Below, one piece after another: positions 54,229 to 64,000 of a DNA stretch of 64,000 nucleotides (position 1 is its first letter; every line of letters starts with the position of its first letter). The translations under genes were made by a program, and so were the position numbers. The DNA is from Euptelea pleiosperma. Its lineage: Eukaryota > Streptophyta > Magnoliopsida > Ranunculales > Eupteleaceae. Location of the stretch: assembly GCA_035048495.1 (NCBI GenBank), contig CM068546.1:10032435-10096434 (forward strand), in the 5' to 3' direction. Below the pieces are notes generated by a model. The model worked only from the letters and a program-made list of their open reading frames with translations. It was not told the DNA's origin and did not search any database.

Positions 54229-54898
54229 TGTTACACCCTCAAGACAAGTTGCAAAGAAAAAGTTGAGATATCCTCTCAGAATTTTGAATCCTTGTATATC
54301 CTAATTTTTTGAACCTAGCCCAAGCCTCAATACAACCTAGTAAAGCCCTATTTGATTCTAGGCTGGCACAATCATGGAATGTGGAGAATGGAGAAAAGAG
54401 AACCTATAGAGTTTGATATAATGTTACCAAGCAAAATGATATTCTATTCATGAGATCTTCTGAATTTCTATAGTCTTTCCTTCAAAATAATATATTTGAG
54501 ATATTTGTCCGTTCTTATCAACCTATCTCCTCACATATCACTTGAAAGAAAAGCAGTAAAACCATTTCGGAGAGATTTATATCCACAAGTGAGATTTGAA
54601 TTTGAGGCATAAACTCTTAGAGGAAAATATGAAAATCTTTACTACAGGATGATGATGATGTTGAGCACACACACACGCTGAGTCTGATTATTCTGGGTCC
54701 TGATTATCAGTCTGTAGTCTTGTTAAAATCTTTCGACTATCTGCTAGCTTGTAACTATTATCATGCATCCTTCAAATTTGACAAAATGGAGTTTTCTCTG
54801 AACTAATGAGAAAAAGTGTGCAGAATGTGCCTAGCCCTTTTAAGCTCAATTTTTTCGTACTAATTACCAAGGATTGGCAATATGCTGGTCGGGAGTTG

Positions 54899-57392
54899 TG
54901 ATATTCACTCAAAAGTGCTTGTTTTAAGCAATTATCCTTCTAGCGTTATCACACTCTCCTACGTAAAATTATCATTTTTATCAACTTTTCTACGTAAGAG
55001 TTTCTTCCATTGCGTAGAACACACTTTTTTGGTCAAAATGGTATATTCGCATGCTTCATACGCATTTATTTGACCTGAATGCGAAGCCGTTTTGTAAAAA
55101 TCTCAACGTGACTTTTCTATCGCATGAATACTAATCAAACAATTCTGATGGAATGCAGTCCCACAATCGGCCGCCAAAACCAAGGATCAAAGCTTAGAAA
55201 GCCAGGGGGTGAAAACAATAAGAAGTAGGTCGAGTGCAAACTGAACCGAAGGATCGAATAATCAGAAAGATGATCAAAAGAGGAGAGTCGAGCCTCGAGA
55301 GAAGAGATAAAGAGATTAAAGCTCAATCAAAGTCACACAAAACTGAAACTTGCTCAGATGGCAAAGCTCACAGAAGATCAAATCAAAGACCAGGGTTCAA
55401 GTCCCTCTGCGAGCATTTTCTCTTCATTTTATGTAATACTTTCTCTCTCCTCTCTCTAAATCCTCGTTCTCTCTCTGCCTCAATATCCAGATCATCCGAT
55501 CTTCTCTCCCTCCTCAGTCACTCAATCCTATGGCCTACCTTGGCCAATCTCCATCGCCTGATCATCACCATCCATCTCTATTGCACGATCGCGAGTAAAT
55601 CATCCACCCCATCTAGTCATCCATCTCAAAATCCTACGGCCCTCATCATCATTTGTTCAAATCATATGGACCAGAGCCAAGCTAAAGTGCGGGCCCACTA
55701 GCCATTCAGTGGGACCCACATGCCTAGCATGGATGGAAATAATGTCTAAAGAAGGAAAGGAGAAAGATTTTAAAAATCAAAGAGTTTTTGCAAGAATCAA
55801 GTTTGTTTCCAAATAAAAAGGATTTTTTTTTTAAGATTTTCAAAAGGAGATTATAGAAACCCAGGGTTTCTATCTAAGGAGCCAACGTTTTGGATAGGGT
55901 GAGGGGCGGATTTGTCAAAGAGAGGGGAGAAAAACGTGGACAGCAAGAGGGGGGAAGAGATCTCAACCCTAACTATATAGGAGAGATCTCTCTCCCACAT
56001 TACAACTCTCTCCTCATTCCTCCAAAACCCTAAGCCGCTTCCCTCATGATTTCATAAGGGATTGACTCCCTCAGCCGCCCCCTCCTTCTTCATCTTCTCC
56101 GCCTCCTTCTTCATCTTCTCTGCCTCCTCGCATAGCTACTGCTGCTGCGGTGCACCTGGCTACACTACCGCCCCACCTTCTATCCCACGGCTTTTGCTCA
56201 AAAACTTTCATCTCATCCAACCCTTACACCCAACACCCACTTTTCTTTAACATGCTGGAGTTGCAACATGCAACTCCAGTTCGTTTCACCCAAGAAAAAA
56301 ACAAAAAAAAAGGAAAGAAAGAGAAGAAGAACAGAAAAGGAAAAGAAAGAAGAAGAAGAAAAGAGAGGAGGCTTACCTCCTCTAGAGTTGCTGCACCACC
56401 CTACAGCACCGCTCCACCTCGACCTTGCCTTATACTCCTCCATTACCGCCGCCAGCAACCACCAGCTCCCCCACTTGCCGGACTGGATCATCCACCTCCA
56501 CCTTCTACCGCCACCTGCAGTCGCCCAACTCACCATCCCATCATCTATTAACACAGCCAACACCTCACCTCAACAGCCGTCAACCATCTACCCTATTACA
56601 ACCACGGTCCAGCCTGCTCCACCATCACCAACCATGCTACTCACCACCGGTTTCTCCTCTTAGTGCTACCCTTCACCATCAAAGCTGGCAGCCTACACTC
56701 CATCTTCTCCAAGCGTGCACCGGTGACTCACATCACCGGCTATACAACTCCACACCGCCATGGCCTCACCATCTCCATCATCCGCACCCTAAGCCTCACC
56801 ATTTTCCCCGGCCAATCCTCTAATGGTAAGTGATCTTTTCTTTCTTTCTAGCAACATTCTCTTTCTTCTCTCTACATTTTCTCTCTAGACTCTCCCTAGT
56901 TATCTCTCTCTAGATTATTATAGCTTGGTCTTTCTCTTTCATCATTTTCTCTCTCTTCTTTAGTTTCTCTCCCTAGGTTTTAATTTTCTCTCTCTAGTCT
57001 CTCTTTTACTCATGATTTCTAGGTTAGTTTAGTTTATTTGCATTCAAACATTTTAATGACTGTTTTGAGTATTAAATAAATTTGGCAAAGTTCATTTTTT
57101 CTTATTTTCATTCTCTGATTGGTTTGTGGAAATTCTCTCACTAAAAAGCGTGTTTTAAATATTGTTGACTCATCACCATTCTCACCCCCACATGGATTTC
57201 AGAACAATTTCTATAAAAAAAATCCATCATTTTATGCACTTGTTTGCACAACTTACCCCGAGTGCGGATCGACATCTGACACAAATCCCTATGCTAGAAT
57301 CTCTGAATTTTGCAGGATAAAATTGGATCAATTTACAAATGTGTTGATTCTAGGGTTTCTGAAACCAACGATGCAAAAAAATCTTAGTTTCA
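54899..57392 (+). repeat. 3' LTR of element 3
   Basis: Same ends and order as 46302-48814. Differences include a deletion near 55895, a duplicated CTCCTTCTTCATCTTCTC stretch near 56090-56120 and many single changes. The palindrome GGAGTTGCAACATGCAACTCC (21 bases) lies near 56254. Preceded by GGTCGGGAGTTG, a weak purine tract. Confidence 0.93.
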
Positions 57393-57397
57393 CCGAC

Positions 57398-58467
57398 ACA
57401 TGGCATTCTCAATGTTCGGCCCATAAGCCTTCTATTCTAACTACCTATGGGCTCTCACTAGCCCATCTCATACTGACCCATTTTCACTTACCCATTTCAC
57501 AAACCCATTCCTAAATGAGAGAATAGGTCTCCTTTAACCTATTCTCACTTATTATCCACCTAGGAAGCCATTCTCTCTCAAGGAAAGGGATCTCTCCCTT
57601 ATCCTTCCCTTCAATCCAATGGTTGGGAGAGGTCCTCCTTTAGTTTAAAAAGAGGACCAACCCCATGTGAGATTCGGTTCTCTCCCCCCTCTTACAACCT
57701 AACCCTAGGTTCTCTCCCCCCTCACTTCTCTAATCCCTTCTTCTCTTAACCTCTAAACTCCTCTCTCTCATAGCCACCATTGTTGCCCGTGCTCTTACCT
57801 TTCAAGCAAAGCAACGTGGAGAAAGCCCTCCTTGCAGCCCTGCCACCTGAGCTCCTCCAAGTCCACCTGCATGATCTCATCTCCAACAAGATCAACCATT
57901 GATCAAGATGATCAAGAGCTGATCTCAACCACTCGTTTTAGGTAAGTCACACAAGGTAACCACTTTTTATCTCTAGGTCATTCCGCCAATTTCTCTCTCT
58001 ACCTATCTTCTCTTTCATTCTCTCTCTCTAAAATCTTGTTGGTTCTCTCTATATTTGTTCTCTTATAATGCTTTCTAGAGTGATGGTTATTTGTTTTATT
58101 TTGTTTTATAAATAAATTAGATTTAAGCATTGTAATTTGTATTATTTTAATAAATAAGTTTCTCTTATCCATTTATGATGTTCTTTCTTTTTAGTTATGT
58201 TAATTAGTTGATAGAAATCTATTCAAAAAGATTATTTTAAATCTCAATCATTAATCACCACTCTCACCATTCCATCTATATTTTCAGCACTTTCTATTAT
58301 TCTAATGTTCCGATAAATTGTGTTCCCTAACCCCGAGTACGGATTCGACATCCGACATATTGCTATACAAAGTCTGCATTTTTGCAGGATTTAAAGTAAA
58401 CTGGAATTACAAATATTATTGAAATCTAGGGTTTTCGATCCGACGACAAGGAAAAACCTTACGTTCA
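57398..58467 (+). repeat. 5' LTR of element 2, part 2
   Basis: Resumes with ACATGGCATTCTCAATG after the CCGAC duplication and ends ACGTTCA. It is followed at 58470 by TGGCGCCGTTGCCACTCAG, the primer-binding site, here with the exact tRNA-Asp match over 13 bases. Confidence 0.93.
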
Positions 58468-58469
58468 AA

Positions 58470-58488
58470 TGGCGCCGTTGCCACTCAG
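58470..58488 (+). other. Primer-binding site of element 2
   Basis: TGGCGCCGTTGCCACTCAG. The first 13 bases equal the complement of the tRNA-Asp 3' end, without the C-to-T change found in elements 1 and 3. Confidence 0.82.
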
Positions 58489-58886
58489 TTGAGGGGATTA
58501 CAAAAAGACAAACAAGAAATTGGAAAGCTGCTTAATCGAGGAGAACCGATCCAAATTGAAAACTTTTAATTTTCTTTTTCAAATTATTTACTTATTATTT
58601 TAATGCCAAGTACAAAGTTGTAATAATTTAGAAATTTATTTTTCTCTATTTTTAGAATGACTGTTAGGTTAATTTTAATTAAAAAATAAAAAATATTAGG
58701 GTTAGATTTTAATTCCGCTATTTCTAGTTAGATCATTATGTCGGTTATTTATTTCATTTTGGCATATTTTTTAAATTTTGAATTTTGAAAATCTGGACAT
58801 TTTCTCTTTTTAGAAAATTCAATCCTTAAAGTTTCTAGATCTAGAGACTTTAAATTGGATAACTCTAAAATCGAATAAGAGTCCAC

Positions 58887-61771
58887 TGATATTCGCTCAA
58901 AAGTGCTTATTTTAAGTAATTATCATTCTAGCGTTATCACATTCTCCTACGTAAAACTGTCATTTTTATCAACTTTTCTACGTAAGAGTCTTTTTCATTG
59001 CGTAGAACATACTTTTCTGGACGAAATGGTATATTTGTATGAACTAAACACATTTTTGGAAGTCTAGATATAAAGTCGTTCTGATTAAGTCTCATTACGC
59101 ACTTTTCGTTATTGCAGGAAACCCAAACGAACGATTCTGATGGAAAGCGGGCCCACGATCACCCACAAAAGCCCATTATCAAAGCTTAAAGAGCCAACAT
59201 GCTATCAAATCTACAAATCAATTTGAATGTGATCAAATGGACCAATGAACCGGGGAGGGACAGCAAATGGACCTGGAAGGCAAAAAGCGAAGGAATCTGG
59301 AGATACCAGTATCGAGCACATGTACAACCATGTTTTATTCCACTGATCTTAGGCACTAACTAAGTACAATGGTTGAATAATCCAGCAAAGATCAATTGGA
59401 AAGGTGAAACGGAGGTTGGAGGATTGTATTACACCCCGAACACCAAAAGATCCAATGACTACAAATACAAGTCGGATTAATTCGAGCGCATATGAGGCAG
59501 ATGATGGGGAGTGGCTATCTAATGGATCAGAAATCCTTTTCATAGATTTGATTTGGCGATCGCCAATATCTATCCTTTCAATCGGAGGGCATGATCATAT
59601 GTTTGAGATAATGAAGGATCTTGTTTTCACGAATCGGTTAACTGGCCAGATCAAACGGTTGATGGATGAGAGCCTAGGTGGATCAACGATCCAAAATCAT
59701 ATTAGTCATTTGGTTTACATGTTGGATCATACTTGCTCAAGACCAACAAATAAGATCAAGAGATAAAGGAAGAAAAGATGGTGGAATGGATGAGAGATCA
59801 AGTGGACATGTGGTAGCAACTTTTCATGAAAATAACGGAGGCATAGGGGTTGGAAATATCTATGCATGGAACACTTTCCAAGAGATATTGGGTGGACAGT
59901 TTTGTCAAGGAAAGTTTCTAATAAAAAAATTGTTTAAGAGAGACTTCATAGAAGTAAGCTGGATGTGTCCTAGACTTGGAAAGGTTAGAGCACATTTAGA
60001 ACCACCATTGGATCTCATCACTTGGGGCTGTGATTGAAAGATGGCAGATTAAAGAGAGACATGGAAGCCTTCACCATCATCCACCATACTCCACAGCAAC
60101 ACAAGAGCCAATCTCCCCATCTCACTACCATCAAAAATAGCCCAGCAACTATCCTTTCTCCCAAAAAAATGGTCTTAGCATTTTGGAATGGATTGTGGGC
60201 TCCACATGAGATGAGGTGGCAGCATCTCCCTTATTACTCACCATCTTCTAACCCTAAAAGGAGCACCCTCTCTTGCACGGAGATATAAAATCATTCTTCT
60301 CTTGACCGTCTTTGCCCCATCTCTTCTTCTCCCCACGTTACCATAACTCCCTCTCTTGCTGGCCACCCCTTACTTCACGTTTTCTTCAAAACCACTCCCC
60401 ACTCCATTACCGCCTGCTCTCTCCCATGTTTCAAACCCTTGCTGCTACCACTTGATTGAAGGAGGAAGAAGCCATCACACCCCCCAGCTTGCTGCCATTA
60501 CAGCTTGCACCATCACCTTGCCCCCTTCAAAAGCCGCTGTCGCCCCTCTCCAGCCTCCATTGCCGCTCCACTCCATTCATGCACCATTATCATCTTTGTT
60601 TTCCATCATTTTCCAGAAGCTTTTACCACTGCACTCTTCCATCTCTCCCATTCAGGCTTCCCCCCTCTTTCTCATTCTCTCATTCTCCAAAAACCGAAGG
60701 AAGGAACAAAAGAAAAAAAAAGGGACAGAAAAATAAAAAGAAGAAGAGAAGAAGAAGAGGGAACAAGAGGGTGGAGGTCGTACCTTCATTGCTGCAACTA
60801 GCATCCTCAATAGCCACCGTTAATCCCAGTAGCTCTCTCCATGAACCACCAGAACGCCTCTTCCTCCTGGTTCGTGATCACCAACTGAACTTGCAGGTTC
60901 GAACCTCAAGGCATAATCAAAAGTTGCAGGCTGCAACTACAAGTGCAACCACCGGTCTGCCTTCCCAACTGTTCTTCTCATTGAAAGCTTGCTGCCCACT
61001 CCCATAACCGCCTGCAACACCATGTAGCACCACCATCTTCATCCCCAAAACCATCCTCACAGGCTGGTCATCTTCCCCACGGGTTGATCGTGTCTTGTTC
61101 ATGACTCTGCCACCATCCCATATCTAGAAACGCACCTACAAGCTCGTGCACCACCATACCGCCCTCTACACCATGATGTCCAACGGTCCACTTGCAACCA
61201 TACACGACCTCATCCACAGGCTGTTGGCCGATCTCCATTAGTCGAAATTTGGTAGGTTTATCATTCTCTCCCTAGGATCACTCTTTCTCTCTCTAGTTTC
61301 TCTCACATCTCGTAGGTTTATCTCTCATTTCTTCTCTCTATTTCTTGCTTTCTAGTTAATTTTATTTTGCCATTATTTTTATTGCAAATGAATTTATTTT
61401 ACAAACGTTGTAATTTGATATTTCTAGTTTAATAAAGAGGGGTAATTTTAGCATTGTTGTTTATTTATTTTCTTGCTTAATTGTTCTTTGTTTTTAAATA
61501 GTTCTAATAAATCTTTCATTCACAAAGAATGTTTTAAACCCCGATCACTCCACCACTCTCACCTCTCCATCCTTTTATTTTGAGTAATTTCTGAGGAAAA
61601 TCCATCATTTTATGTCCTTGAGTCATGCGAACTAACCCCAAGTGCGGATCGACATCCGACACTTCCCACTGTGCGAGAATTACTATTTTTGCAGGAATTA
61701 AATCGGATTAATTACAAATGTATTGAAATTAGGGTTTTCATAACCAACGACATGGAAAAATCTTACTTTCA
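58887..61771 (+). mobile_element. Solo LTR B, nested in element 2
   Basis: 2885 bp from TGATATTCGCTCAAAAG to CTTACTTTCA with the duplication TCCAC on both sides (58882-58886, 61772-61776). Its 5' part is closest to solo LTR A. A segment of about 850 bases (59180-60030) has no counterpart in the other LTRs here. The hallmark palindrome appears as GTTGCAGGCTGCAAC at about 60923, and the CAAGTGCGGATCGACATCC block at about 61639. Confidence 0.92.
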
Positions 61772-61776
61772 TCCAC

Positions 61777-63042
61777 TTTCAACAAAATTCCTTAATTTGG
61801 GGAATAACCAATTTCACCGAGATTTCAAAAGTTTGAAATTGTGGAAGGTTTCCAACTTCGGGAAATTCAAAAGTAGATATTTTTGAACCCTAATTCAGGA
61901 ATAACTAAGTTTGAATTTCAAACCCTAAAGTAAAACTAATTCAACATACGTGCCCAAAATAAATTGCGTGTTTTTTGAAACCCCTAAGGCAGTATACTTT
62001 CCAAATCAAAACCATAGACCATCGTGAACTAACGTGATTGCAAATTGCGATTATCAAGTGAGTAGGGAGCGAAAGCTCAAAGAGGAGGAGTCGGGCCCAA
62101 GCCCATTTGGATACCCCTCCATATCTCACTGAGGAGACCTCGTTGCATAGCCAATGGGCAGATAAGTTTCTACACCTCGCCTTGAGTGCGATATTGATCA
62201 TTATACAAACACTATGTCGATTGTTTATTTGATTTTACAATCATTATCGAAACTGCATGGATTGGCCGTAAAAATTACATTAAAGAGCAAACCCAGCTCT
62301 ACCTTAAAACTGGTAAGATTTCATCACCCACCTCGTCATTCCAGCTTTTATGTACCCACGGCCAAAAATTAAAAGAAACCAAGAAGCAGAGCCCACTTAG
62401 ATCGGTGTTCGAGGAAAACTCCATAAAAAGCTATTCCATCAAAGATCAAGTGGATTAAGTCCATGAGTGCGGGTCACTGTTTCCTAACATACCCATAGGC
62501 CCCTATTACTTCAAGTATACCAACCTCGTAAGTGGCCTCCTTGATTATTTGTCGGTTAGCTTGGTCTCGGATTAACGATTGACAAATCTGGTTAGTCTGG
62601 GGCGTACTTAAGTCAGCCGATGTGTCACACGTCTGTTTAAGCTTCAGATTATCTCGCAGTCGACTTGAGTTAGTACTAGCGGATTTGCTTTGAAGAGAAC
62701 TAGTGAGAACCTAAAGAGTGAAAAATTAGTCCGGCGGGTAATAGTAGATAAACCAATAGTCCGTCAACTGTCATAATCTAAACTATCCCTACACTAACAA
62801 GATAATTCATAAAATATCCTGATTGTTTAGAAGTAGGATTCTCTGTTGTTCTGCATGCATCATCTAGGCTCATTAGGTTTCGTAGTCTTCAGACTTTTGC
62901 CGACTCTAGGGCTTACTTTTTCAAGCATATGCCCATTTGGATTTGATCCAACCCGAGATTGATTCGATCTGAGAGTCAGCCTACCGCACCAATCTCTTTC
63001 ACCTAATCTATCTCCCTCCTCTGAGAGACTCACATCTCTCTA
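61777..63042 (+). other. Element 2 leader, part 2
   Basis: Resumes at TTTCAACAAAATTCC and is collinear with 25074-26341 of element 1 with scattered substitutions. No gene is present. Confidence 0.8.
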
Positions 63043-64000
63043 ATGGTAGCTGAACGGCCTCTATTCCAGACCTACCACAATTTCTTTGAAGATCTAGGCG
63101 ATAACTCCGAGCACTAGTATACCAATCTTGAGTGTCTTCATGACACTCCAGTCTCACAGACTTTCATAAGATATGAAGCAAAGGGCGATCCAGAGCTAAA
63201 ATTTTTACTTAAGGATTTGACAAAATCAGTTTCCGCCCTTGATGTCGCGGTCCAGAAGCCTATTTATCACTCCAAATCTATGGGATATTTCCCTCATGTC
63301 CAAGAAGAGGTCTGGACTTTTCGTACCTTTAAACCTCTACTGCAAACCTCCTATAATAACACGTATTATCCGGACACTAGGAGTCACAATAACTTTGGAT
63401 GGGAATAACAGTCCTTTCCCCAGCAGCAACTGCAATAGGATATATATATCATTCCGAGTTTCACCAACCTAGTGGAAAATATAATGGACAGTACTCACAG
63501 TCGCAGTACCAAGCAAATCCACAGACTAAATATTTTTGGTCAACAGTGGACCTCGCAGGATTTTCAGAGTCAGCATATAGTCCCAAAGTCACTTCCGTCA
63601 TATAACTTTCATACTCAATCGGACTACATTCAAGAATTGGCACCTCAGCTTCCCTTAGCTGAACCACCACAGTCTACTACTAAACCTAGTCTAGAGGAAC
63701 TCTTCTCTCAATATATCATCCAACAACAGCACTCCATGGAGAGCTAAGAACACCGTCTGGGTGAGTTAGAATCTGAGAGAGAGGAAGTCAACTTCACTAG
63801 CCAACTTATAGCTTATCCAGTGGGGAATACCATGGCCACAGTCCATAATGAGGAGTCGCACAACTGGACCCAGTACCAGACTTTACTAGAGGAAATTGAG
63901 GTTGCTACAAACAATGGATCGGACAACAATATTGATGAGCCAGAGTCTCCATCTTCGGTGTCCTTCAAAGCACCAACTTCTGAACCTAGATTAGAGGAAT
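63043..64000 (+). pseudogene. Gag remnant of element 2, core deleted, cut by window end
   Basis: Starts ATGGTAGCTGAACGGCC and shows the same jump to NFFEDLGDNSEH as element 1, so the core deletion was present before the duplication. Stops differ from element 1: TAA at about 63406 in place of CAA, and TAG at about 63436 in place of CAG. The LEELFSQYIIQQQHSMES segment near 63690-63747 is open where element 1 has a stop. Confidence 0.8.

Larger units (their letters stand above)
46302..57392 (+). mobile_element. LTR retrotransposon, element 3 (complete, nested in element 2)
   Basis: An 11.1-kb element with 5' LTR 46302-48814 (2513 bp) and 3' LTR 54899-57392 (2494 bp), flanked by CCGAC on both sides (46297-46301, 57393-57397). 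The internal region has a tRNA-Asp-type primer-binding site, a long leader, gag with a recognisable core domain, and a second frame. No pol motifs are visible. It belongs to a sister subfamily of elements 1 and 2: same LTR ends and layout, different LTR middle. Confidence 0.95.
45339..64000 (+). mobile_element. LTR retrotransposon, element 2 (right end outside window)
   Basis: The 5' LTR is 45339-46301 plus 57398-58467 (about 2.03 kb) and the internal sequence is 58468-58886 plus 61777-64000. It lies in the same LINE context and after the same ATTGG as element 1, and its leader and gag tail share the same deletion. It is thus the duplicated copy of the same insertion. It was later split by element 3 (46302-57392) and solo LTR B (58887-61771). 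The 3' LTR is beyond the window. Confidence 0.92.

Noticed and set aside
56150..56823. Long Pro/Ser/Thr-rich and Lys/Arg-rich frames in LTRs (also 32170-32932, 47569-48254, 60356-61007)
   Set aside because: They arise from pyrimidine- or purine-rich LTR sequence, occur in several overlapping frames at once and have no recognisable domain.
1..64000. CRISPR array, prokaryotic operons, tRNA or rRNA genes
   Set aside because: The tandem repeats lack uniform short repeat-spacer structure, the coding style is plant nuclear, and I found no tRNA cloverleaf or rRNA sequence.

Overview
This window looks like nuclear DNA of a flowering plant. It holds intronless plant-type UDP-glycosyltransferase (UGT) genes set among LTR retrotransposons, LINE remnants, CACTA, Mutator-like and hAT elements and many MITEs. 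There is no prokaryotic or organellar signature and no tRNA or rRNA gene. I cannot name the species; a magnoliid-like plant is only a guess.

The only conventional genes form a tandem family on the minus strand: UGT copy 1 (7618-9012, intact), copy 2 (15400-16793, broken by a one-base deletion) and copy 3 (38593-39987, intact). They resemble the UGT75 group. Each sits in a duplicated unit made of a 3' flank, the gene, a short conserved promoter with a paired TGACG (as-1-like) motif, a long MITE-riddled 5' flank, a CACTA fragment and (units 2 and 3) a minisatellite and LINE ORF1 remnant. The first 2 kb of the window match the 5' flank of these genes, so a further UGT copy probably lies just left of the window.

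0-7 kb holds MITEs, a 214-bp tandem triplication, a Ty3/Gypsy remnant, a degenerate repeat block, a Copia gag remnant and a CACTA element. 7-15 kb is UGT unit 1. 15-22.6 kb is UGT unit 2, with a private microinversion. 22.6-34.6 kb is LTR element 1 (TSD ATTGG), which has a solo LTR nested in its 3' LTR. 34.6-37 kb holds LINE and Copia remnants. 37-45.3 kb is UGT unit 3, with a Pack-MULE in its 3' flank. 45.3-64 kb is LTR element 2, in the same ATTGG target as element 1, with a complete 11-kb element 3 nested in its 5' LTR and another solo LTR nested in its internal region.

The strongest structural result is this stratigraphy. Elements 1 and 2 are two copies of one insertion, made before the large duplication and then invaded independently by relatives. 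The family has long LTRs (2.0-2.9 kb), a primer-binding site matching tRNA-Asp, a decayed gag, no visible reverse transcriptase or integrase, and a second conserved, unrecognised reading frame near the 3' end of the internal region. All coordinates come from reading the sequence by eye, and family assignments rest on motifs, not searches.
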